Assembly: GCA_963930655.1 (NCBI GenBank) | Contig: OZ005606.1 | Location: forward strand, 18,516,001-18,580,000 | Direction: 5' to 3' | DNA: 64,000 nt | From: Myrica gale | Taxonomy: Eukaryota; Streptophyta; Magnoliopsida; Fagales; Myricaceae | Shown: positions 11,824 to 21,084 of the stretch, piece after piece | Position numbering within the stretch: position 1 is the stretch's first letter | How the letters are laid out: each line of letters begins with the position of its first letter | Notes under the pieces: model-generated | What the model saw: the letters and a program-made list of their open reading frames with translations, nothing else | What the model was told of the DNA's origin: nothing | The model's database searches: none | Translations under genes and position numbers: made by a program

Positions 11824-12359
11824 ATTTATCACATGCACACAAAACTGGAATGGGCAGATTAAGTAGCTAGAATTCAATTGGCAGATTAAGTAGCTGGACT
11901 TCAAAACTTAAAAGGCCAAGCAGCAACCCAATTCACATACACAAAGTTTAAATTACTGGATTTCAAAACTAAAGTCTCGAACTACCAAACCAAGGCAGAT
12001 CATACACAAGAAATCAAAACTAAAAATAGTAAGCAGCAACTCAAAGTTATCCCCAAACTCCAAACTGGCATCAGCCATTCACTTTGATTCGTTGAACTTA
12101 TAACTTCAACCTTTCAATATTCATATTTACAATCAGAGTTGCTGTCAGTTCTAGACACCCACCTGCTACCCTTCAAAAAACACAAACAGTGACACCATAC
12201 ACATCCAAAACCCTCAAGTCATAAAGGTTCAAAATTACAACAATTCAGAACATACACATCCAAAACCCTTAAGGTTACAACCCAACATGGCACTCACAAA
12301 AACACAAAAGCATATAATCTAACTGCTACAATCAGAGTTGTTGAGACACTTTAGGACCT
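11824..12359. other. no gene; probable flank of the MULE remnant
   Basis: AT-rich sequence with small internal repeats (CAGATTAAGTAGCTGG at about 11854 and 11881; ACACATCCAAAACCCT near 12200 and 12253). It probably belongs to the 3' part of the transposase remnant at 12360-13500. Confidence 0.4.
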
Positions 12360-13500
12360 ATATTTGATGGGTCTAGTGGAACTGACTCCTGTGTCCCCTG
12401 CAAATACAACATCAAACACATGTTATATTTGAAAACTCATAACTAAAGATAATACCTTTCAAGAATGATTTCATATTCTTACCAACTCATCCACCCTTCA
12501 AGCACCTCGTTGCCAGTCATACCGCCTTCCCTTCCAGCTCCTCTTCCCCTTCCTCTCCCATTTCCCCTCCAGCTGACTCTCCCTCTACTACCACTTGCTG
12601 ATGGAGTGTCCTGCATATAGTAAAATGGTAATATGAAAATTTACATTACATACATCTTATGACATTCAAAATAACCAAACACATTTTATTTTTCAGCTAA
12701 GTAAAATCCTTACAGTCGTAATGCCAGCTTTTTGTGGTCTTCATGGTCTTTTTCTTCCAAACTTTTTAATTTGAGTTTTTGGGGTGAGGGAATGCACATG
12801 CATTGTGACCATCCATGCCACAGTTTCCACATTTCACAACATAACCGCAATGTCTAATTTTGTATCCTATAATCGGCTCATTTGGTTATTTTCTTCTAGC
12901 TTTCCTAGGCCTCCCGGGCTGAACCCTCACAAAATGTGGATGTTTGCGGAGGTATATTGCAGCGCAAGCGTGGATGCATGGAATTCCACAAAGTTGCCAC
13001 TTTCCACAAGAACATGTCATGGCACTAAGATCCACAATGTGTCTACATCCATAGGGGTTGTCTACTTCAAACTGAAGACCATTTTGCCATTAATAAACGT
13101 ATATATGAGAGGATGTCTTGATCTTCTCTAGCAGCTTGAATATCTTTGGACATTCCGTGTTGGGTGTTTGTTGGAATGCTGCCTTGGCTCCCATTCATTT
13201 CTTATGAAACCTCTACACAAGTTGTCACCGAATCATTTCAAGCATGGTAATCAGGGGCTTGTCCATTGCATCTTTGATCCACACGTTAAAGGATTAAGAA
13301 AGGTTATTCAAAAGCATGTCACTTTTGCAACCTAAACCGAAAGCATGTCTCGACCATAAAGTTGGGTCGATCTCTCCAGGGTACTTATGCATAGCCGGGT
13401 TCACCAACTGGATAGACTTGATTACAATGTCAAATTGAGTATGGTTTGTTGCAGTTGCAGCTGTTGGAACGCGAGATCTCAACGGAAAGGATCGTTGAAT
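12360..13500 (-). mobile_element. MuDR-type (MULE) transposase remnant, C-terminal half
   Basis: Minus-strand translation in mixed frames gives a Mutator-like transposase tail: W-SRHAFGLGCKSDMLLNNLS (13294-13380), then a WIKDAxDKPLITMLEMIR block (13210-13290), then a SWIM-type zinc finger with CHDMFLWKVATLWNS..HP (about 12930-13030). Next is a CCHC-like YRIQN..LRLCCEMWKLWHGW block (about 12810-12870) ending in PHPKN, and last a Gly/Arg-rich tail (about 12500-12620). Frame shifts and stops break it, for example inside the SWIM finger. The N-terminal DDE part is missing. It ends abruptly at 13461, where an LTR-like sequence begins, so the gene was probably cut by that insertion. Confidence 0.8.
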
Positions 13501-14160
13501 CAAAGCAGCCCAAGTGTTCTGCCTCCTTCAGATCCACACACACAAGTTTGAGAGAGAGAAACTCTCTTGTGAAAAAATGAAATTCGTTGAAAATGATCTT
13601 TTATAATGGCTGGCTCATAACTCCACTGTGCTATAGCGTGGGATCTTTAGGGATCTCAAATCTTAGCCGCAGGATCATCATGAAAACTCTTTTTCATTAA
13701 CCTCCTTAGATTCTGTAATCGGAATTTATAGGCTTCTACAAATCGTGCGACGGGGGAGCCCAGATCTGGGCTCCCCCGTCGCCGGGGTGGCACCCTGTCG
13801 GCCACCCCTCGCGGCGGCAAAGGGAGCCTAGATCTGGGCTCCCTTTGCTGCTCGGGGGTTCCCCTGTTTTTTTTTCGAAAATGCCAGGTGTTCGAGTTGT
13901 GATTGGTGCTGACGTGTCGAATTTTGACACGTCAGCATTTACCGTTAGTGTTTCAAACGACACATAACGGAAGGACATATATTTGCTCGGGAATGTATAC
14001 CTCAGGGGTATGAAAAATACTTTGTTTACCTTATGGGCATATTTGCTATTTCCGCATACCCCAGGGGCATGGGGTGCATTTAACCCTATTATATAAGTAA
14101 AAACCGTGAAAACATTTTTCATAAAATATCTTTATGCAACGTTTTTATATGACTCCAACA
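13462..14160. mobile_element. probable solo LTR (TGTTGGA...TCCAACA)
   Basis: Starts TGTTGGAACGCGAGATCTC and ends GACTCCAACA, the inverted ends expected of a Copia-type LTR. It interrupts the MULE transposase remnant. No matching target duplication is visible (GCAGC against ATATA), so one edge may be altered. A GC-rich palindrome block sits in its middle. It is an old fragment; no internal region is present. Confidence 0.5.
13747..13852. repeat. three consecutive GC-rich palindromes
   Basis: A perfect 36-bp palindrome (13747-13782, centre GGGAGCCCAGATCTGGGC) is followed by a hairpin with arms GGGGTGGC/GCCACCCC (about 13785-13809). A third follows with arms AAAGGGAGCC/GGCTCCCTTT (about 13818-13847). 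The first and third share the AGATCT centre and GGGAGCC arms, so they are probably duplicated. Confidence 0.9.
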
Positions 14161-15609
14161 ATATACAAACATATTGAATACACTGTCACGTGAAGAGACT
14201 GGTGGATTCCATATTGAGCAATTATACAAATTCACTTACTATACACGAGCCCAACCTAATCTGGAATATTTGATATGCGACAGATCATCATCAAATGACT
14301 CAGTCAAAGTACAAGCACGTAACAAACAAACCTGCATAATTCTCTCAGGTTTAAGGACATTATAAGCAAATTATGTTGAATATCATTATCTACATCAGTG
14401 ATCGTTTCCAGAAGGTATTCATATTTGATCCGGTTCAGTGCATGTACTCTTACATTGCACCCACTCGTCTGCTTAAGGTCACAAAGAGTGTAGACCTCAA
14501 TTACGGAGTCCATCATTATATCTTATAGAGGCACAAAGAGTGTAGACCTAGTTGTACATTATCATGTATCTCGGTCTACAACAAAGTGAGTTAACAAGGA
14601 TCCGAAAAGTCATACTCTCTGCCTTCGATTCATTAGTCATTGGCCTGACTTTTCTACAATGTTGCTCAACAATATGACATATAATGTCATTATAAATATG
14701 ACATATTATGTCATTGCATGTACCCAAAATAATATATAAGTGATTAAAAGATAACAATAATTATCTCATATTTATGCAAAATGATTGGTTTTGAGGACAT
14801 ACATCTAACAGTAACAACCCATAATGCATCCTTGTACGTCTTGCCCTTTAAACCGTTCTTTTTACATTTATATGAAACAACGTCGTTTCAATTTTTCCTT
14901 TTTAACCCTACGTCCCTAACCACTCCGCGTCATTTCTTCTTTTCTCACTCCCCCTATCCCTCTTCTTCATCATTTCTTCTTCTCTCAACTGCTTAGCGAA
15001 GCCGCCGTTCTTCTTTTCTCACTTCCCACAAGACCACAACAATATGTAACTCTCTCTCTCTCCTCTGCAACTCTCTCCCTCTTTCATTGCGATTTGATAA
15101 TATAGTATTGATTATTTTGTTGTATTTTTGGAAAAAAAAAATTTCTAGTTTCTTGCGATTTGGTTTGGTTTGATTTAGCTTGGAATCTGCGAATTGATTT
15201 GGTCAGGAATCTGCAATTTGATCTTGGTTGAATCTTGCGATTTGTGAGATTTGTGAGATTTTGTTTCATTTGTGTGCTTTGGTTTGATTGTGGCGGTTAC
15301 CGCCACCGCCAAAACTGCCACAATTAGGTGACGGGGACAGTTTCCGTTTTTGGAGAACCGCCCATAGCGGTGATGGTGCCGGTGGAGGGCATAACAGCCA
15401 CCGGCACCGGTTATGCACAACCGTACCAACACCCTGACCGCCGACTTTCTCACCACCAACCGCCTTACAAATATCATCCCCAACCAAATCAGCCTCATTA
15501 ATGGCATGCTCTACATAAAGGCACAGAACAACATCTGCAAACATTAAAATACACAAGTGGCTTCCATAATTTGCCAAATAGTACAGATAATAAAGGCAAA
15601 CATTCGTGG
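14161..15609. other. no gene recognised
   Basis: AT-rich with a pyrimidine-rich stretch at 14920-15085 (CTCTCTCTCTCTCC near 15050) and a GC-richer block with GCCACCGCC and CCGGCACCGG words at 15290-15440. Possible gene debris, but no frame gave a recognisable protein. Confidence 0.4.
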
Positions 15610-15690
15610 CACTACAAGAAAAATGACCTTAGGTGTCAAAACAAAATGTGTCACTAAATCATGCCTTTCTATGTCAAAATAAAAATTTCG

Positions 15691-15893
15691 GAAAATTACA
15701 CTTTGCACATCTGAACTATGGGGGGTACCTGACACTTTGCACCCCATTGTCTTGATTTCATGACAATTGGGCCACGAACTTCTGATTTCCATCGATTAAC
15801 ACCCTGAAGCCCATTTATCCGTTAACACTAACGGTAATAAGCCCACGTGAGCCACTTAAATCTTTCCTTCTCGTTTTACCCTCCTTACATTTG
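15691..15893 (+). repeat. left terminal inverted repeat of the Pack-MULE
   Basis: Matches the reverse complement of about 17385-17580 along nearly its whole length, with roughly one difference in four or five bases by eye. Confidence 0.85.
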
Positions 15894-16062
15894 CGAAGAC
15901 TCAATTCCCTCCAACACTTAGCCCATTATTTATTCTTTCTCTCGAACTCATTTTCTCCATTTTGTTTGACTCTTAATGCAACGCATGCACTCACCATCTC
16001 TCATTAAATCCTTCCCTCTTACTCTCTCTTCTTCATGAAATGAAGTTTGGTTTTAGGCTGCA

Positions 16063-16310
16063 ATGGATGAGCCTACAGAGACAAAAATACTATCTGAGGT
16101 TAAGAAGAAGATGGAGCAGAGCTTGCCGTTTTACTAGCTCTTCACTTTTGCGAACAACTATGACTGGTTGCTCATGGTCTCTGGGAGCTTGGGAGCCACT
16201 ATCCATAGCTCTTCCATGCCAGTTTTCTTTCTTCTTTTTGGTGAAATGGTTAACGAGTTCGGCAAGAACCAATTCGATTTGAAGAAAATGACCGAAGAAG
16301 TTTCAAAGGT
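16063..16310 (+). pseudogene. captured first exon of an ABCB19-type ABC transporter
   Basis: Reads MDEPTETKILSEVKKKMEQS, LPFY, LFTFANNYDWLLMVSGSLGA, then HSSSMPVFFLLFGEMVN and FGKNQFDLKKMTEEVSK. This is the N-terminus and first membrane helix of ABCB19/PGP19-type auxin transporters, whose family reads KKEQSLPFFKLFSFAD..LLM..GSLGA..HGSSMPVFFLLFGQMVNGFGKNQ. One in-frame stop lies at LPFY*, and only this exon and a later piece are present, so it is a non-functional capture. The end falls at a natural exon boundary. Confidence 0.9.
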
Positions 16311-16602
16311 CTGCAAACCCATCATGGAATACGTCAATGCTAGTATTTGTGTGGAACAGGTGAAGCTTTACGTTTCTCATCATACTAACTATCCTCATCT
16401 AGTTTGTGTTCCATTCCCGTTTAATATAAAGGAAGACTTTGGTTCTGAAAATCGTTAGTATTCATTTTTTTGTCAATTGGAAGTCCTTTTTCATCCCAGC
16501 CATTACTAAATGTTATGTAAACCTGATATCTTAATGACCTAAAAAACGTACGTACTTTACATATTGTGTCCTTCTCGGCCTTCTAACTCTTTTACCATCT
16601 GT

Positions 16603-16795
16603 ATAGTCCATTGCCCAAGTTCAAATAGTTTACTCATATGTTGGTGAGAGCAAGGCCCTGAATTCGTACTCGATGCAATACATAACACATTGAACCTTGG
16701 GTACAAGGCTGGAATGGCCAAGGGTCTGGGATGTACATATGGGATAGCGTGCATGTCATGGGCACTCATTTTCTGGTATGCAGTGTATTCATCAG
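16603..16795 (+). pseudogene. captured internal exon piece of ABCB19
   Basis: Reads SIAQVQIVYSYVGESKALNS, a short shift, then NLGYKAGMAKGLGCTYGIACMSWALIFWYA. These are the family's AIAQVRTVYSYVGESKALN..LKLGYKAGMAKGLGLGCTYGIACMSWALVFWYAG. Compared with that line a GL pair is missing. In the parent gene this follows the first exon by well over 100 residues, so the intervening exons are absent. Confidence 0.88.
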
Positions 16796-16920
16796 AAATG
16801 GTGGTCACTTTTAGCTACCCATCTAGACTAGAAAATTTCTCAATTTTCTTCTCCACTAAAAAGGCTGTTGTTGTTGCCCATTTACTCTGAATTTTTTTCT
16901 TTCATATCTTTTCAACAGCA

Positions 16921-17345
16921 CTCTTGAAGAACTTGAAGATTTTTTTCTACGATCTATTGCTGACGTACAACACGGACTGGCTATCCAACGAGCGGTACAA
17001 CAACCAATTGTTTGCAACAGAGTTCGCCATCCACCGAGGTTTGTTGAACATCCATGTGAGGACGTTTTATCCTTATGAAACATACTTTTTCTTCGTGCTC
17101 CTGCAACTTCAGCATAGTGAACGGTTTCCCGGCAATTGGGCATACAAGGAATCTGTTAGCATCTGTGGTGCAGGTCGTCTTCGTCTGCTCACACGACTAC
17201 GAGATACCTGGATTCTTGAAGAAGTCCATTATATTTGAGACCTTTCACTTCAACTATAACCACCCGTGTGATCAGGACGTTGACAATGTTGTCATTCCAC
17301 CTTACATCTCATCGGAAAGTGTATGGGCAACGACTGCTAGGCAAA
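16921..17345 (+). pseudogene. captured FRA8/IRX7-type GT47 glycosyltransferase piece
   Basis: After a retained acceptor-like TTTTCAACAG the frame reads LLKNLKIFFYDLLLTYNTDW, LSNERYNNQLFATEFAIHRG and RTFYPYETYFFFV. With a frame change it continues CNFSIVNGFPAIGHTRNLLA, FVCSHDYEIPGFLKKSIIFE and NHPCDQDVDNVVIPPYISSE. This matches the exostosin domain of FRA8/F8H/IRX7, which acts in xylan glucuronic acid side-chain or reducing-end synthesis in the Golgi. The middle segment (PFWNRT..FHTMEDRAIADG) is lost and the catalytic C-terminal half is absent. It is unrelated to ABCB19, so the element has taken pieces from two loci. Confidence 0.88.
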
Positions 17346-17384
17346 AGAAACGAAATGTGAATTTTAACTTCTAAACCGATAGAA

Positions 17385-17580
17385 CGAGGGTAAAACGGGA
17401 AGGAAAAATTTAAGTGGCTCACGTGGGCTTGTAATTGTCAGTATTAACAGAGAATTAGGCTTTATGGTTTTAATTGACGGATATCGGAAATTCGTGGGCC
17501 CAATGTCACGAAATCAAGAAAAGGGGATGCAAAGTGTCATGTTCCCCATAGTTCAGGGGTGCAAAGTTTAATTTCTCTTA
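17385..17580 (-). repeat. right terminal inverted repeat of the Pack-MULE
   Basis: Reverse complement of the left repeat, with the same CCCATAGTTCAG and GTGGCTCACGTGGGCTT words. Confidence 0.85.
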
Positions 17581-18949
17581 AAAAAAATTTATGCAAAGTG
17601 TGCAAGGAATTACAAAACCTTTCGGACGTCCTTAAACACCTTTCAAACCGTATTCAGGGTTGACAAGAAAGAAAAACGTCACATATTCGTGACTAAAAAC
17701 ATTTTTCAGCAACTCCAAACACATCCGCACGGTAAGTGAAGATGTGTGAACATATGTTGGGTGACAAAAATCTGTTGTCACCCATCAGTGACGCAGGTGA
17801 AATCATCAAAAAATCTACATCATCGTCCGCAGGCTCTGACATAGACGGTAGAACGTCTGCGACAATCCGCGCACACTCACATATAGTATGGAGTAGTATG
17901 GCAATAATTTCGGTTAATGTAGTTACTCCACGTTGCACATTACAGATGTTTGACTGTCCGCACAACTCATCCCGTCCTGACGCCTTCATTTTGAGAAGAT
18001 TTTCCTAATCGTTCACGATTTGGAATTTAATGCGGAGGAATCTGATTGGTCCACATGGAAAATGGTAACATCCGAACGACTGTGAATGGCCCTTCCAAAC
18101 GGTGTGGACAGATTTTAAGGTCGACCAAAAGCTATTTAAAGGTCAATTTACGTACACCGAAAATTTTTACACCTGTAGTTTCTCTCATTTCTCAACCTAT
18201 ATTCACGCTTCTCGTCCAGTAATCTTTCATTCTCATTATGTTCTTCATATTCAAGTACGTTTCTCAAGCTTTTACTTAGTTTTTTTTGAACAAAAATCGT
18301 GTTTTTTAAGTTATTTACCTATAAATTTTTATGACCGATTTCCGGCCACTATAGTTGTTTGATGGCCCATATTTGTATTGATATGAATTGCATGATGTTG
18401 TAGGATTGTTAAGGCTATAATTTCATGTTGTTTGGTGTTGGTTTGGGAGAATTTTGGAGTTTAGAGAGAGACCGGCCATGGTTGAGTCGACTCTGTCTTC
18501 TTCCCCATGATACGTCCGAAAGGGTTGAAGTCGTCCGGACAAATACTTTTGAATTTTCGTAGGTTATATTTGAGAATGTTGTCTTAGGGTCATTTTGGTT
18601 GCGGATGGTTACTAAAACTAAGTCGTTTATTTAGCCGTTCGAACGATTTTGTTTCTGTGTTGGGACATGTTTTTAGATAGACATTGTCCTTTTTTTTAGG
18701 ATATGTACACATATTAGAATTTTTTTAATGATTATTTTTGTTGTGGATGGTTATGACAGCGATTGCACGTTACTTCAATAAAATGAGACGTTCGTACGTT
18801 AAATGAGTCTTCCGGATTGTATTTTGATTGTGTATGAACTGTATGTCACACCGTGAAGACAGAAATTCCTGACATTTTTTTTGTTTTTATACAGAGTAAA
18901 AAGTTTCTAAATTCCACCGTTTGTCATCTACCTCATTTGTCGGTAGCTC

Positions 18950-19950
18950 TGCGCCGGAGGATCCCAAGACACAGGAGGAGCGGCTAGCCCAGTAGCGGGC
19001 TGACTTCTTGAGCTGAGCAATTACTGTGAACCGTGAGGTTGAAATGGCAGACTTCGAGGAGCTGAGGTATCAGGGCGGGAGTATTGGCAATGTTTTGGAG
19101 GATCTGGGTTGGATCGGGTATTTGATGTGAGAAGGCGTGACATCTGTAGATTTAGTCTGGGAATTTATGCAGCTCTGTTGGACGTTGTGGACATTTATGC
19201 ACAAGTTTGGAGAGTCACTGTACGTGGGGTGACATTTCTGTTGTCAGCAGACATCATGGTTGGCTTTTTGGGGATGCAGAGACCAATTGGAGCATTCCCT
19301 GCAGTGGGGATGGATAACTAGCCATCTGCGGAAGACGTATTTTGTACATTGACGGGTTGGGACATGGTTTTCCTTGGACTCTTTCTAAAATAGAAGTTCA
19401 TACACCCATTCTGACGTAATTTGCATCTGATCTTTGCCTACAACATCGACCCAAGAAAACATATGATAGAGTGCCCTATAGCGAGAGGCAAGCGGATGTT
19501 GTACGTGGCTAGAGGAGGTATTGTGGATTTTTCGTTGTACATCTTCATGAGTGTTCGAGTTGAAGCGAAGATCAGTGGGACTACCGCGTTGCCATAGAGT
19601 CTATTCCTGACACAGTTCCTCCTTGGTGAAGGTTGCATGGATAGTCCGAACAAGGAACGAAAGACGCATATCGGTCCCATCTGTCGAACCATTTTGAGCA
19701 GTTCCAAGGCTCAGACTAGGCGGCAGTAGCAACCATAGGGTCCTGCTCTTGGAGAGCCAAAGCTAGAGGAGCAGCCCCCTCAACATAATGTCAAGGAACG
19801 ACCAACCTGGGCCGATGCATTTAAGACGAACCTGAAGGTAATGGTTGATGCTGCTATTTTATAACTCATCAGTTTGCGTCAGCTTGGGGACCCGTTTGAC
19901 CGATAGAGTCTTAAATTGCGAGAAGATGAGCGAGAACCCGAGAGATCTTG
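18950..19950 (+). pseudogene. plant transposon protein remnant (Transposase_32-like) in CACTA A
   Basis: Mixed plus frames give GLDRVFDVRRRDICRFSLGI, HLIFAYNIDPRKHMIECPIA, RGKRMLYVARGGIVDFSLYI, FMSVRVEAKISGTTALP and GCMDSPNKERKTHIGPICRT. I recall this as the putative plant transposon protein family found with CACTA and Gypsy-related elements. Several stops break it. Function is unknown even for intact members. Confidence 0.6.
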
Positions 19951-21084
19951 TTTTTTATTTGTGTTATATTTTCCCAGCTATGTAAATTTATGGTTGTACT
20001 ATATATTTATTTTTTACATTTTAGTGTGGTTTGTATTTAAATATATATTTTGATTTCACTTTATTATGGTTATTGCATATCTTTTTCTATTATTGTTTAA
20101 TATTTATGTTTGGATATGTTAAGTAAAAATAATATTAATTACATATGTTATTAAAAATAATTTTTTAATTACTATTAATACGTTATTAAGAAATGAAATT
20201 CCATTATCACGTTATAGATAAATGAGATGGGAACGTTCGGACGTTTTAAAAACCGTTCTCACAATATGTCCATCTAAATGACGACGTTTGGTAAATGGAA
20301 AACAGTGTCATGTTATTTGAAATAGTTCGTCCGCACGGTTTTATGTACGGTGCAGATGGCCATGGGATAAAATGACATCGTTCAATTTTATTTAAAATGG
20401 TGTCGTTGGCATGTACAAATAATTTGTTTCATTTTATTCGTGACCATCCTGACGGTTGGCTTTAATGATGGCGTCGTTTCTTCTCTATTATAACGAGGTC
20501 ACTTATTTAGCGAATGGATTGGAGTACCGTCCAGACAGAGACGAAATTCATGGCGGTAACTTTTGGAGCCAAAATTTCCACGCATGGTGTGCGACGTAAC
20601 TTTTACACGTCCGGACAGGTTTTACAGAAAATGAAAGTGTCCAAACCTAAAGAGTTATCATACACTCGTTATACTCTTAAATCCTCTTCAATCCATCATT
20701 GTTTAACTTTCTTGTTGAGAAAGCGTCTGTTGGCTGATAGAAGGAGGTTCAAGCATAGATTGAAGTAGTTTTGGGTGGATTTGAAAACATTGTAAGATTG
20801 GGAAGCACTTTCAGGTACTGTATCTTAGGATTTTTGTGGGTTTTGAGTGGAAATGTGTTGTTTTGGTTGCTGTTTGATTGTTTAATGCTTTGGGTAGGTT
20901 AGAAACATGTTGGGTGTTGATTGGGTGCGAAATGGTTATGTAAAATATGATATTTAGGGTTTGAAATCGGTCTGTGGAGCTATGGATTGTCGAGGGATCT
21001 ATTCTTCAACAATCGCAATCTAGATGCTTTCTGTAGCCGTTCGAACGGTTAATTCGGCAATTGAAACGATGTTCAAACGGTTGG

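Larger units (their letters stand above)
15690..17590 (+). mobile_element. Pack-MULE-like element carrying ABCB19 and GT47 gene pieces
   Basis: Long imperfect terminal inverted repeats of about 200 bp bound it: 15691-15893 (ACTTTGCAC..CTGAACTATGGGG, TTGATTTCATGAC, AAGCCCACGTGAGCCAC) and, inverted, about 17385-17580. An AT-rich direct repeat of about eight bases (AAAAATTT) lies at both edges and may be the target duplication, though the runs of A make it uncertain. Between the repeats lie segments of two unrelated host genes, both plus strand, in retained exon-intron layout. Long repeats, short AT-rich duplication and gene capture fit a Mutator-like Pack-MULE. No transposase is present. It sits inside CACTA A. 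Confidence 0.82.
15610..20640 (+). mobile_element. CACTA (En/Spm) transposon A, interrupted
   Basis: Begins with the canonical terminus CACTACAAGAAAAATGACC at 15610, followed by GTGTCAAAAC/TGTCACTAAA words typical of CACTA ends. A Pack-MULE interrupts it (about 15690-17590). After that come subterminal repeats with the palindrome-like motif CGTCCGGACG and variants (17625-18120), a promoter-like leader (about 18130-18240), a degenerate transposon-protein region (18950-19950) and again TTCGGACG motifs (20220-20620). The 3' terminus (TAGTG) was not found; the element fades into the next CACTA complex, so the end given is approximate. Confidence 0.7.

Noticed and set aside
13736-14122. 128-residue minus-strand frame
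   Set aside because: It runs through the GC-rich palindromes and LTR-like sequence; composition and content are not protein-like.
15266-15577. 103-residue minus-strand frame with glycine-rich patches
   Set aside because: Low-complexity CCACCG wording, an overlapping alternative frame, and no recognisable domain.
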